A DNA stretch of 64,000 bases. Origin: Telmatactis stephensoni (Eukaryota; Cnidaria; Anthozoa; Actiniaria; Isophelliidae). Shown here in pieces: positions 49,701 to 61,000 of this stretch. Location of the stretch: positions 821,501 to 885,500 of the forward strand of contig JALIZF010001837.1 in NCBI GenBank assembly GCA_029948255.1. The letters run 5' to 3'. The translations under genes were made by a program, and so were the position numbers. The notes beneath the pieces are model-generated. The model did not search any database. It was not told the DNA's origin and worked only from the letters and a program-made list of their open reading frames with translations. How positions within the stretch are numbered: position 1 is the first letter of the stretch; every line of letters begins with the position of its first letter.

Positions 49701-52700
49701 ACAAGCAAACAAAACAAACAAACAAGCAAACAAACATACATACATACAAATAAAAAAGGCTGGTTGTATTGCCTTTCTTTCTTACTAAGTTTACCTAGTT
49801 AGTGCGCATGTGAGCATATGTCGAATATGTGTGTTATTAATATTAAAGTTAAGTTATAAACGTTTTTATTATTTCTGAGCGTAGTAATCGCTAAAACTAA
49901 AAAAAATTGTATAAAAAGCTTTCTTCTCTCAGGAGATGTAAGAGCTGTTGTAATTGATGCAAGACGTCAATAAAAACCAGGATAATAACTCAATACATTT
50001 ATAATTGTCAGAGCTTAACAAGCAGCTCGAGGAAAAATATGGATTACCACTAAAATCAGGCTTTAATTCAACCAGAGGATTCTATATCCAGCTACAACTA
50101 AATCGTGACCAGGACATGGATACAAGTACCTTACCAAGTGAATTTATTAAAGTTACTAAAGTTAAGAGCACTGTTACCTTCTTTACGGTAGACTTGGTAA
50201 GTCACCCATTATAGCTAATTCAATTAACGTTGTCGTAGAGAAAGCCTAAAGCTTAATCGTGTGACCGCGAGGTATCATGGGATAACTATTGTTTTGTTTT
50301 GCGATTGCATATCGAAACAATAGATATCCCATGATACCTCGCGGTCGGACGATAAAGCTTTAGGCTTTCTCTACGACAACGTTAATTGAATTAGCTATAT
50401 ATAGACAAAGACAATATGGCTAACTCTATGGACATTATTATGTAGAAAGTACAGGAATATGTGAGTTGCCGTCGTTGATGTGGTGCCGCTGTAGGTGGGG
50501 CTATAGAAACAGAAATGATGAAAATTAATAAATTAATACAATCAAAATTCACCAATATGACTGTTAGTGAACGAAAAGATGATGAAAAATGGGTGGATGG
50601 AAGGAACAGAAGGAAGGACGTAAATGAACAGACGATTGGGTCAGGAGAAATTTTTGTTTCGATGGTCGTATTGATTATTTTATACTCTTTTTTGATTATC
50701 ATGAAAAACAAAGATCAAACTAAATGGTAAGAGTTAATTCTGTATCTCTTTCTTTCTTTTCGAATATTATTCAATTTTACTCGCTTCGAACAATGATAGT
50801 CTCTTAAATATCACTTATGCATCTACTCAACAGATAGAATCAAGGAATCTCTAAATGAGATATACCTGATGGCCAACGTGTATGTATTAATTAATCGTCG
50901 TTATAACGCAACGATTATATAATGTCTGTGCACCGTGATATAAACACGATGGGAGATGTAGAGCACAAAAAGCAAGTTTACGCACGAGGCGTGGCCAAGT
51001 ATTTCTCTTGCTCTTTGAGTGCTCTACTAATCTTCTAGAATGTTTATATCACAGTACAGAGACATAAGTGATCGGTTTATATTGCGTTTATAAGATATTT
51101 TCAACGTTTTTGTCTTTGACATAAACACGGTAGCCAGGCAGTCAGTGCGCGCGTTAATCTCAAATATTTTATAATATCCAATATGAAACTCATGTGCTTG
51201 TCTCTGTACTGTTATATAAGCATGATGGGGAATTATTCCGGACGCAAGAAAAGCAGGCTTAGGAACACGCACTGCAAAAACACACAAGTAAATTAACTCA
51301 AAAACTTGAGTAAATCGGTGCATTCACAGTAACTCACTCATCCGAGTAAATCTACTCAGTTATTTGAGTAAAGGGTACGCATTCACTCAGCAAAGGGTAC
51401 TCAGTTGCTCAAATAACTGAGTCAATTTACTCGGATAAGTGAGTTACTGTGGATGCTTCGATTTACGCAATTTTAGTACATGCACTCGCACGGTTTTGCA
51501 GTGCGAAACGTTGCCAAACGTTTCTCTTAATTGCTTTTTGAGTGCTCTACATCTTACAGGGTGTTAATTTTTCAGTACAAAGACATGCACGCTTGTTGTA
51601 TAATGCTTTTGCTGGTACGGAGCAAAATTTGCAGTAATTTTTTTTTGCACATTTCTAGAGTCGTCTCCGAGTTACTTCGAGAAATTCGTGACTGTATTGG
51701 GTGTCTCTATAAACTTGGAGAGCTTGTCAGCACTCTTGACATGCTAACATCCTTTTCTCATCTTTGTACGCTCTCTGACTATGGTAAGTGCTAAATAGAG
51801 AAATTACTAACGTGCATTTTTGTGCACTGTGAATGAGCACGATGGAAGATGTAGAGCGCAAGAGCGCAAGTACACTCTTTTAAAAAAGCCTCGTTATTTT
51901 TCGTTAAGTCCCTATATCACACTGCAACTGTTTACAAAATAAAAATAAATAACTGTTTATTTATAAGTGTCCAAGTCCTCTAGCGCTCGCGCACTAATTG
52001 GGGGACACTGTACTCTCACACTCACTACCTCTACATTAAGTATTTTGCAAATAATCACTGTACTCACATGTTGATTTTTGCTGAGGGAGGAAAAACCGGC
52101 GTTTATCTAATAAACAGAAAAATACATGGCTTCTTGACCGACATGCTGAACACTCGAAGACAAATTTCTTATCTCTGTGCACCCATGTATTACTGATTCT
52201 GTTTCTTATGTCTATAGTACGCCCTGAGTTTACAGACACCTTAGCCGTCAAACGGGGCCGTCATCCAATCTTGGACAAAATTCTTCCTGAACCTCCTGTA
52301 GCAAACAATGTGGTTAGTATTTCTGGCTTTCAATCATTAATTAATAAATCAGTCAATCTATGATCAATCTTTATTTAAATACGGCAACTACACTCACAAA
52401 GTAATGAATATAAATGATTTTCAGTTAAGCCGTATAGAATAACACTAATTATTATATGGCTAGATAATTTCCTGAATTCTGATTGGCTAACGCATGGTCT
52501 GTATTTTGCCATATCAGGACCGCTGTCCCGGATGAAAAGAAAAGTTTGCCTTTGGCAATTGTTTTAGCGGGACTTCTCAAAGCCATATAATAAATAAGTT
52601 ATTAACCTCGTTTGCTCGGTATGTATGGGAAAATATCAGACCTCGGTCTTTTTGTACAGACCTCGCTGCGCTCGGTCCGTACTGTCAAGACCTCGGTCTG

Positions 52701-55700
52701 ATATTTTCCCATACAGACCTCGCGCTCGGCTAATAACCCTTTAATATAAGATACTGATATGTCAAGAGAACATGCAATCTAGTATAATTTATAGGACTTA
52801 TATTTGTAGGACGATAGGAGAATCTCCTCTTACCAGCCTCTGTACGAGGGGTGGAAGAGTGAAATTATCCTGTGAACTGCGTAGCCTGTATTGACGGCCT
52901 AGAGAGGAATTCTTAAAAAAGTTAGTCAAATAGTTAGGTGCTAAGGAATGCTTAATTTTGTACATAGGACTGGCTTCTTGAATAGCACGTGTCTTTTTCA
53001 AAGCCATCCAGCATTCCAGTCATTGCCAGTCATCCAGCATCCAGCATTCCCTTGAGAATGAAAAGATAAAGGAGCCATGTTGGATTAACCTGACTGTAAG
53101 TGGATTTTATAGTCCATACGTTATAGTCATACGTTATTCACTTACAGTCAGGCCCTTAGCGAGGCATCGGTCAAGGACCTTATCAATTTTGGAAGCATAT
53201 GATGACTGCTGTACATGTAGAGTGTATCGTTAAAGTTAGCCTATGGTGAGCTCTTGAAGCAAATGAAGGGCAATGTCACCTTTTTCTGTTTTTGTTTCTT
53301 CTGATTTCGATACTGGTTGCCTTTTGAAACTTATAATTTTGAACTTCCAGTATGCCGCAGACGGAACAAACTTTTTCATTTTGACTGGCCCAAACATGGT
53401 AAGTTTTCATTTTTCTGTGTGTTATACTGATTAGTTTGAATTCATCACGTTGTGCCGATTGATCTCCATAGCATGCGAAACAGTGTTTGTGATCTACAAC
53501 AAGGAACAAAATGGCTGGAACAGGGTTTTTTTTAAATTTTAATTCTTATTTTTTATTTATTTATTTTTGAGGGGGGGGGGGGGGGGGATATCCATTGGGA
53601 ACTCCGCTGTTTGATGATATATAGTCTGAAATAGCAAGACTATTTCATGTATTTCGCCTCTTAATCGCTTGGAGCTCTCTGAATTAAATACACTATTCAT
53701 TTTCCCACGATTGGGATCTTTGTGGTTTATTATAGAGCGGAAAATCTACTTACCTAAAACAAGTGACGCTACTGCAGATTATGGCGCAGATGGGGAGTTA
53801 TGTTCCTGCTGAATATGCCTCCTTCAGGATATCTGATCAAATATTTTCTAGAATTGGTAGTGATGATGATATCGAGACTAATTCGTCCACGTTCATGCTT
53901 GAGGTAAGACACCACTAAAAAAACAAATAGAAGGTAATATTTATGAAAGACATCGATAAGGAATGCAATGAAAATCAATTTCAAAAATTAATTATAAAGC
54001 GAGAAAGCAATTTAAAAAGTGACTACACAAAGCAACCAACCGACGGACCGACCTAACAAACAGACATACAGACAAACAGCTGACAAAAAACAAACAAAAA
54101 GCAAACAAATAATCAAACAAACAAAACAAAACAAAACAACAATTATAACATCAAAATACTGCACAGAGGGCTACAAACCAAAACGAATAACAGCCGAAAG
54201 AATATGAAATTAGCTACTTTTAATCTTTTAAATTCTGTTTAATTTCTGTTACTTCCTTTTTTTAAGATGAAAGAAATTAATTACATTTTACAGGTAGGAA
54301 GATCTAAGTAATCGTTTGTTTCGTTTTTATTTGTATTTGACATTTTTGCTTGATTATTTGAAACAGAATGCAACAGACAGCTCATTGATCATCATCGATG
54401 AATTGGGAAGAGGTAATAGTACTTATTCACAAGAGTTTGGAAAAGAGACCACAAGAACACGGAACTGCCCCAGCAAGTACTGAGGGACTGCTACCTCATG
54501 TGTTAAATAATATAAAACAAAAACGTTCTGCTTCTGAGATAATAGTCCCAGAAAGCTTGCAGCGGCAGATTAGTGATACATTCTTTGAAAAACTATAACT
54601 TTGTCCTTGTTGGCTTGAGGATTTACGCTTGCTCGACGTCGTAACGGTCTTAAAGATACAACGATAGAATGCTTCTGCAAACTATAAGTGAACCAAATTC
54701 ATTTCAAATTACTAAGCTGCTTTTATTGCATTTTTTTGTCATAATTTCATAGGAACAAGTAGTGAAGAAGGTGTAGGTATTTGTTTCGCTGTATGTGAGC
54801 ATCTATTAAACACCAAGGTAGGATGTGTTTAAACATCAATTAGAAATAAAAGGTCTTGATTGATATGATAAGAGGAAAAAGTAGGAAACGATGCAGTAGT
54901 CTTGGAAAGATATAACTTTTAATTCAGATGCTATAGATATCCGTGACAAGTCAATTAATTGAATTGCTTTAAGATTCAACGTTTAGTTCCTTGAGAACAA
55001 AACATGAATGAAACGGTTCCGTGTTGGATCGAGGGAACATGAGCCAATAAAGCTAATTTTGAGATACAGTTGAGTAGAGCATGGTGCTCGACCGAACAGA
55101 TGTGGACTAAAAATAACACAGTTATTCTTTCATTTTAAAAATCACAGGCATTCACTTACTTTGCAACCCACTTTCTGGAGTTGACAAGTATAGAGGAGCT
55201 TTATCCAAACGTTGAAAAGTAAGTAAAGAACAGAGAAAACCAGCAAACCAAACCAGACAAAACAAGACGAAGAAAAAGGAAGAAATGTTTGGTTTGTTTT
55301 CGTTTCCCTTTCCCAGCACTTGGACCCTAATGGGCTACTAGCTGTATTAGTAGTACGAGGTCTCATGCTGGTCTCATGCTCAATGCTGGTAGTGTAGGTA
55401 AGACTACACACACACCGGCAACTTTGTGGCCTATACTCTTTTCGCGGGGAAGACTAAGGTCTGTATATTTTGGCCATTTTTCAAAGGAAAGCGATCTAAA
55501 ACTTATTCCGTTCGATAGACGAGCGAAGAGCGCGGCCTGATTCTTTTCTTTTTTTTCTTTTTCTTTTTCTTTCTTTTTTTTTCTTTCCTTTTTTGTGGTC
55601 GAGTTTCAGCACTATTTGAACATTTTTTAACGAAAATGCAAAGGCTAAAGCGGCAAAATTAGATCCATTCCAAAAAAGACATGATTACTGTAAAAGTTTG

Positions 55701-58700
55701 AAAAAAGAAAAGATGATTTGTCACTACATACATTTACTATAAATATGAATATGCAAATATCCACTGTCTAATAATCGAACTTGGGCTTCCTGTGGTAGGT
55801 GAGGGTGACTTGGCGCGTGTAAAAAATTATCTAAAACAGATTCTAAAACAGGAAATCTGGGGTAAACGCTTTTGAAAATTTGCATGATTACCCACAATGC
55901 TGTTCGATAGAGCAGAGAGAAATAGCCTGTTTCCGTTACTGGGGGTATGCCAAAACAAACGGCTGTTTCTCGGCTCATTACAAAATCACAAAACCTAGGT
56001 CCAAACTTTTCTATGAAAGGCGAATTTCGTTATTTTAAGGATTTTTTAAATCAAAATCAAAGACAACTCAAAGTGGTTTGTTTCACTGTCAAAACTTGAA
56101 AAACTTAGTTGGCAAAATCACGGAACCTTCTAATAGTGCTTCTTGAAGTGTGAGAGGTATAATCTTTTAAGAAGTGCATATATTTATCGACGTCTGTGGA
56201 CATCGTTCGTCCTCTGGGGCCGGGGTTGACGCCCCTCCGATGCAAGTAGTAAAGTATGGAAGACGGGGCCCTATGGTTTAATGCCCTTATTCGAGAAGAC
56301 GAGAAGGACCAGTTTCTCGATAATTTAAAGGCCCACCCTGAGTGTTGGTCCCACGGCTAGGGAATCAAACCACAAACTTCTGCACTGAAGACCGGCGCTC
56401 AACCAACTGAGCCAACTGGCATGAATGACAATTCAAAATAAGATATAGGGAATAAATGAAATGAATTTAAAAGCAACTGCACTAATTCATTCCTTTCTTT
56501 CTTATTTACAGTTTGCATCTTGAGATTCAGGTATGGATATATCTTTGTAGAAGTGAAACTATTACCAGTTCTCAACTAAATTATGATGATTAAATTCGCA
56601 TTTTCTGTACATTATTTACAGCGATCATTTAGCAACGAAGCCGGATGTAACAAGATCATTTACTCGCACATACTTTCAAAAGGACGCACTGAGGAACAAC
56701 ACTACGGTACGTTTACCTGAGCTGATTAATTAGCGACTCATTGTTTGCGTCGGCGTCCTTCAAATCCACTCTTTATAAGCATGTCCGTAGCTCATTAACA
56801 ATTAGGCCGAGGCCTTAGTGGGCTATTTGACCTGTGGCCCATGCTATAGGTGTAATTGTTATAATATCCACCAACTTGTATATATCAAACTTAAAATAAG
56901 AAACATCTGCCAAATCACAATTCAGCCACCCATTCTTTTCTTTTCAAAACCAGTGCTTTTTTCAACCATGAGCTATCACGAATAGAGTTGCCAATCGGAA
57001 TGCAGGATTTGTGATAGACCACAAGCTGGAGGATACTAGCTAGTATATATTAGTCGTTTGACTAACAAACTTTTTAAAGCACAGTAAAGCTAGAATTTTG
57101 CAGTATTTGCTTTTTATACAGCTTTTTAAAGAGCAAACATTGCCACCTATAAGTTGCATTATACCACGGATATGTAAAACTAAAGTTTCCGATCACTGAG
57201 GATCAAAGTAGCGACCCCTCGCTTTTAAAGTCACTCAGTTCTCGTTCCTGTTCTTCACAATAAACAGATCAGTTGGTAACGGAACGCCAAAACAGGACCA
57301 TCAGCCATCCGTACATAACGTAATTGCCGTAACGGCAACGTTACCCGGCAACGTTACGACTCGTTCAGGACACCATGCATTTCACCTGTTTTCAAGTCCT
57401 TCGATCAGAATATCGACGCACGCGGTGTCCTTGTATGCTAAGTGATGCTGCTGAAAAAGTACCCATTTTCTTAACGTACCATGCAGCCATATTCTTCTTG
57501 GACGTATTATCATTGAGTATTGTATTGTTACTCACGTGAAAATAAGCATTAACACGTGAAAGCAAAACATTAAACATTAATACGTGAAAGCTAGCAAGAT
57601 TTTGTCACAAATTACTTCTAAAACAAAAACTGATGCACTGTACATAATAAGTAGATTTTACATAGTAGAAAATAGAGACACCATTTAGGTTCACAGTTCT
57701 AATATGTGAGTATGCAAGCTTTAGACTATATCACGGAGGCTAAGTCATAACCTTCCTCTTGTATGTTGGTTCCAGGGCTTCAATTAGCTGAGATTTCAAC
57801 TATGCCTTCAGCCATTTTCAAAATGGCAAAGGAAGTCTCTAAAACTCTTTCCAGTGAAAAAACGGTTAGTGGTTGGTCTTTGCGAGACACACTTATATTG
57901 GCTCTATATAGCACGCGCGCCGGCAGAAGACGATAGACCTTATCTGGGATATGTTGGAGGTCATGGAACGCAATGCATTGTGGTCTAGTTACGGCACAAA
58001 CAAACAATTTTGAAGTCGAAGAGACAGTAGACGGTAAAATGCAATTATGCTTCGATGTGCAGATTTTGGCTCCAAATATCATACGGGATATCATGAGAAG
58101 TAAATACCAATTGTCTCTTTTTATGGTGTCTCTTTGTGCTAATCATTCTAAACATGGTAAAATTGAATAGGAGTGTCAGTGCAGTGTTATCAATTATCGA
58201 TTGCATGTGACATGAATCTATTGATTTACACTGCTTATTGTACTCTTATTTACTTCTTTGCGAAGTTGAAAACTTGTTTGTACCGAAACTAGACCAGAAA
58301 AGTCCTATGAGCACATGCAACACAGTATTAAACTTGAAATAGTTTCATTTTTATGGTGATGTTTCGCAGTTTGTTTCTCAATTTTCTAGGCTGCAATCTC
58401 AATTTCTGTGATTTTTTAATTCATCTCAATGACTCTGTATTAAAATTAAAGTCTTCTACAGGATGCTGATGAGCTAATCAAATTCAGGACTTTGTACTGT
58501 TCCAGTTAGAGTTTGATTATTAAGTTTATATTTCACTTGGGAGATCAGTAGACTCATGTGATCTGCAAAAGTTCATTCTTATTGTATTTTACTTTACTTT
58601 ATAGCAATCGTGCTTTCTTTCGCCCGAAGGTCGTCGACAGAAAGCCGAGTACAGACTCGGTACAAAACTTATTCAAGCTGCCAACAATTCACGACTAGAC

Positions 58701-58790
58701 GAGCATGGCTTAAGAGTATACTTGAGTGGGCTTAAGAACCAGTTTCTTCGCGAACTTGGTAAAGAATTAGAATATTTCAAAAAACGTTGA
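36326..58790 (+). CDS. MSH4: Meiotic MutS homologue 4
   Basis: 33 exons: 36326-36356, 36489-36642, 39733-39863, 40268-40353, 40496-40558, 40633-40756, 41648-41714, 41801-41825, 43036-43132, 43445-43547, 43904-43943, 44025-44063, 45427-45443, 45520-45544, 46198-46388, 46740-46859, 47577-47589, 48284-48337, 50012-50196, 50714-50726, 50834-50879, 51659-51783, 52218-52312, 53351-53398, 53736-53903, 54267-54293, 54367-54412, 54753-54817, 55148-55218, 56512-56530, 56622-56706, 57776-57864, 58605-58790. About 882 residues (human 936). Landmarks: [40 protein letters not shown], Walker A TGPNMSGKST (exons 24-25), [13 protein letters not shown], Walker [11 protein letters not shown] (exon 27), FATHFLE. 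It lacks the N-terminal mismatch-binding domain, as MSH4 does. With MSH5 it stabilises Holliday-type intermediates for meiotic crossovers. Frame holds at every junction except exon 10/11 (2,648 nt total, one short of a multiple of three). Confidence 0.9.
36681..37251. mobile_element. Foldback element in MSH4 intron 2, about 570 bp
   Basis: Arms of about 150 bp pair: CGGCAAAGCGAATTCAAAGA, CCCGTACGAATAGACCACTT versus its diverged partner, CACTTTGACTTCCAGTAACT, CCGCTCTTTT and GATGGATTTTCGAAATTT all recur inverted at 37075-37251. The centre (about 36850-37070) is AT-rich with no gene. Confidence 0.8.
37411..39172. mobile_element. 1.76-kb element with long inverted repeats in MSH4 intron 2
   Basis: CCAGGGGAAAATTACTAGGG, GAGTCCATCTCGCGCTCTA and CGAGCTCTGATTGGCTGCTT at 37411-37580 recur inverted at 38990-39172. 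So do TTCACGAGCGACCAAAAGAC and TTCGAAAAATTCAATCCTGG. A second inverted pair, AGTAAAAATCTACTAGTATTC at about 37648 and its complement at about 38619, lies inside. The right arm has a short insertion relative to the left. No transposase ORF is visible, so it is nonautonomous. Confidence 0.75.
38812..38860. repeat. Small perfect hairpin
   Basis: AAAACTGCCGGTCAA and TTGACCGGCAGTTTT flank a short loop inside the larger element. Confidence 0.7.
39614..39732. repeat. TTTTTTC tandem repeat and pyrimidine tract
   Basis: A run of about 110 pyrimidines with a 7-bp period ends at the exon 3 acceptor (ttttgtcag). It serves as an exceptionally long polypyrimidine tract for MSH4 exon 3. Confidence 0.85.
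42140..42640 (+). pseudogene. LINE (CR1/L2-like) 3' end in MSH4 intron 8
   Basis: The frame 42156-42467 encodes [37 protein letters not shown] and a C-terminal DKWL, the usual tail of a CR1/L2-type LINE reverse transcriptase. A 3' UTR follows and ends in an (ATTC)n tail at about 42615-42630, typical of these families. 5' truncated. Confidence 0.75.
43637..43732. repeat. ACAG microsatellite
   Basis: About 95 bp of (ACAG)n with a few interruptions, in MSH4 intron 10. It produces spurious Cys/Leu/Ser-rich ORFs on the minus strand. Confidence 0.9.
44550..44575. repeat. Poly(A) tract
   Basis: 26 consecutive A in MSH4 intron 12; could be the tail of a retroposed sequence, though no parent is recognised. 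Confidence 0.7.
47028..47450. repeat. CTGAAT-rich inverted repeat cluster
   Basis: GATCTGAATCTGAATCTGAG at 47036 and inverted AGATTCAGATT motifs at 47200-47260 and 47430-47447, in MSH4 intron 16. It looks like a small degenerate foldback with CTGAAT repeats. Confidence 0.4.
49051..49265. repeat. (TATAGT)n hexamer array
   Basis: About 30 uninterrupted copies of TATAGT from about 49079 to 49261, with degenerate TTATAGTTATATACAGTTAT leading in. In MSH4 intron 18. High purity suggests recent expansion or homogenisation. Confidence 0.95.
49503..49600 (-). mobile_element. LINE 3' end (minus strand)
   Basis: On the minus strand the sequence reads AATAAAGTATTCATTCATTC at its end, a (CATT)n-tailed CR1/L2-like 3' terminus like that at 42600-42640. 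Heavily 5' truncated. Confidence 0.5.
50212..50397. mobile_element. Near-perfect foldback MITE, 186 bp
   Basis: Arms TAGCTAATTCAATTAACGTT, GTCGTAGAGAAAGCCTAAAG and GACCGCGAGGTATCATGGGA pair with their complements at the right. The loop is about 30 bp. TA-rich flanks are compatible with a Tc1/mariner-type nonautonomous element. Lies 15 bp after MSH4 exon 19. Confidence 0.8.
50919..51075. mobile_element. Foldback MITE, GATATAAACACGATGG family, copy 2
   Basis: Begins 40 bp after MSH4 exon 21. Same arms as the copy at 32748-32935 (GTGATATAAACACGATGGGA and TGTTTATATCACAGTACAGA). Confidence 0.7.
51190..51600. mobile_element. Foldback MITE copy 3, interrupted by another MITE
   Basis: The left half (CTTGTCTCTGTACTGTTATATAAGCATGATG) and right half (TTGAGTGCTCTACATCTTAC) match the same family, separated by the 51270-51503 insertion. 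Confidence 0.6.
51270..51503. mobile_element. Nested MITE with CACTGCAAAAC termini, 234 bp
   Basis: Termini CACTGCAAAA and TTTTGCAGTG, flanked by CG on both sides. Internally GAGTAAATTTACTC-like palindromes and ACTCACTCATCCGAGTAAAT / ATTTACTCGGATAAGTGAGT pair. CACTG-type ends suggest the EnSpm/CACTA group. Confidence 0.7.
52455..52745. mobile_element. MITE with inverted CAGACCTCGGTCTGATATT arms
   Basis: The segment 52600-52735 pairs TATGGGAAAATATCAGACCT with its complement and begins and ends with TTATTAACC/GGCTAATAAC. It lies in MSH4 intron 23. Confidence 0.65.
52798..53007 (-). pseudogene. LINE reverse-transcriptase C-terminal fragment (minus strand)
   Basis: 69 codons encode [19 protein letters not shown] and [16 protein letters not shown], the typical C-terminal segment of CR1/L2-type LINE proteins. 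No other domains remain. In MSH4 intron 23. Confidence 0.6.
53093..53153. repeat. Small hairpin
   Basis: CCTGACTGTAAGTG and CACTTACAGTCAGG flank an ATACGTTATAGTCATACG loop. Confidence 0.6.
56190..56425 (-). mobile_element. tRNA-derived SINE in MSH4 intron 29
   Basis: On the minus strand there is a perfect A box TGGCTCAGTTGG (56403-56414) and B box GGTTTGATTCCC (56360-56371) spaced like a tRNA, followed by an unrelated body. The acceptor stem does not fold, so it is a SINE and not a tRNA gene. Confidence 0.7.
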
Positions 58791-59440
58791 AGGTCGAAGA
58801 TCCGAGCTGACCTTTGACACAGAGTAATTAGCTCCAAATTTTGATATATGATGAAGTTTGTAATTTGAGTATTGAGTTAGAATATTTATTTTTCGTAGTT
58901 CAAAAAATAAATAAATAAAATAATTAAAAAAAAAAAAAAGATTCAGATTGACCAACGTTTTTTGAAAATGGGTGTATCAGAGGTTCAGTTCGCACCATTG
59001 ATTTTCCGTTATTTTATTTTGGCTTATTTAACTAGACATGCATGAAACATCTTGTTGTTTGCTCGTGAAAAATTATTAGAAGTTGCACATTATTCGTTTG
59101 CATTTGTATCTCAAAACAGATTCAATTTTAAAAGAATGCTCGTTTCCGTATCCAGCCATATGTCTCACAATTATATGTCTCACATATACTATATGTACCA
59201 CATGTCCTCATAGAGGGCTTTTATTTAAAACGGTATAACTTTTAAGGCGAATAAGGTAAACGTTTAGGAGATATGGTCGATATTCTATATGACAAATGAA
59301 GCTGCGAAAGAGATACAGCAAAAAGAACAAAAGGTGTAACAACAGTAATCCAGACTTAGCTTAGGTTTCTGACAAAGCTAACAACAGTGGAATCGGCGAA
59401 GCAAACCGCAGTTTAACCAGGATACGGCCGTTATTGTTGG
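58791..59440. other. MSH4 3' UTR and spacer
   Basis: An AATAAATAAATAAAATAATT stretch at about 58905-58924 offers poly(A) signals about 120 bp after the stop. No other gene seen. Confidence 0.5.
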
Positions 59441-60640
59441 AGATTTTATATCTTTAAAGGGCTTCGCGATGTTCTTATGACAAAGGATGCTCAGCGACCA
59501 GTGACCGTTCAGTGTTTTCTCGGAGCCACGACCAGGGACATACAATTTCACATTTATCCGTCACTCCGAAAATCTACATTCTACATCAAGTCCTGTCTAA
59601 ATTTTGTGAATCGTGTTGACCACACCTCAGATAATCTCGAGCTTTTGTGTATTGAAATCAGGTTACCTCATTTAAAGCCAATTTTAGTATCAACCTGGTA
59701 TCGACCACCTAGCTCTCTTATAGAATTGATGGACGTCTTCAAGTTGTTTTTGGATAGAATTGACAAGGAAGAAAAAGATCGAGACAATAGGCCCTTTGCA
59801 GCTAGAGGTCACGCGACCTTATCTCCCCTAAATCAAGCAGCTTTGTTAAATTGAAATCCAGAAATGGAAAGAGCACCTCGAAATTAGTAAAAGTGCAAAG
59901 TTTTAGCTCAATAAAGAAAAAAAGAAAAAAAGATGACAGCAAATATAATGTTAGATAATTTCTTAAGATTTGTTTGGAATAATGCACTGGAGCAGTGCTT
60001 TTTTTCCCAAACGGATCTTACGAAAACATCCGAACTTGAGCAAGCCGTCATTTTGCTTATATGACATCTCATGACCTGAAAATTTATACTTTTTACTAAT
60101 TTCGAGGTGCTATTTTCATTTCTAGATTTCATTTTAATGATGCTGCTTGATTTAGGGGCGATGAGGTCACGTGACCTCTAACTGCAAAGAGCCTGTTGTC
60201 TTGGGTGATTTCAACTGCGATTTACTTTCGAAAGCTCCTTCTCAACATCGAACAGCTATTGTTTTTTTATAAGACTTATACCAGCCAATATACTCAGTTA
60301 ATAAAAGTTCCAGCTAGATCCACCCAGATATCATCAACATTAATTGATCATATTGTTACTAATAGTCCACATAAGGTAGTGGTGTCTTGGGTGTTGGACG
60401 TTGGTATAAGCGATCATAATTTAGTTTATATGGTTCGCGGTAAGAGTAATGCTGTTGTTAAAGGTACACCCAGGACAATTCAAACTAGGAATTTTAAAAA
60501 GTTTGATGAACGTGCCATCATTGATGACCTTCGTCGTGCACCTTGGGACAGTCGGAGATATACAATACCCATGCATGATAATAGAAGAACAAAGGCAAAC
60601 ACTAATAGCTGCTGACAGACAAATTGACTAATCAGATATT
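59440..60640 (+). pseudogene. LINE endonuclease-domain fragment, split by a MITE
   Basis: Left part (59560-59790) encodes VNRVDHTSDNLELLCIEIRL, VSTWYRPPSS and FLDRIDKEEKD. The right part (60190 on) encodes VLGDFNCDLLSKAPSQH, SSTLIDHIVTNSPHKV and VGISDHNLVYMV. These are landmarks of the APE-type endonuclease of CR1/L2/Jockey LINEs, including the GDFN and SDH catalytic motifs. Frames are broken and an inserted element separates the halves. Confidence 0.8.
59790..60190. mobile_element. Foldback MITE inserted in the LINE fragment, about 400 bp
   Basis: CTTTGCAGCTAGAGGTCACG and GGAAAGAGCACCTCGAAATT with ACTAATTTCGAGGTGCTATT and GTGACCTCTAACTGCAAAG form long inverted arms. LINE coding resumes on both sides (DRDNR before, VVLGDFN after). 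A related element is at 33660-33975. Confidence 0.75.
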
Positions 60641-61000
60641 CTTTAGTTTAAGTTAGCCGATTCAAAAAGGGTCTTTATGTTACGGTTAACTATTTCCCAG
60701 AATGGTGAAGAATACGTGAAACGGCTCGGGGAAGAGTACGAACGGGGCCGGTCATTGGAGCCTCTCCTAAAAGGGGCTCCCGGGGCACGAGTGAACGCAC
60801 GTGTGCGTCTAGTTTTAATTAGACTGAGAAGATATATACCAAATGAAAGCTTAAACATTAAAGATACATGATCCGGGCGGGGTTTTGAACACTTTAATTT
60901 CTTCTTGAGATATCGACGAGTCTAAAAACTTTCACAGTCATTTTTTTGTAATTTGGCTAGTCCTACGCATGACTGTACATCCAAGCTATAAGAGTATTTC
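60641..61000. other. Spacer and probable 3' UTR of the downstream minus-strand gene
   Basis: No conserved coding signal. Short ORFs on both strands (60643-60871) overlap as mirror shadows. Confidence 0.35.

Noticed and set aside
54398..54598. 66-codon plus-strand ORF in MSH4 intron 27
   Set aside because: It starts within exon 27 in another frame and runs across the donor; it does not match MSH4 or another family I know.
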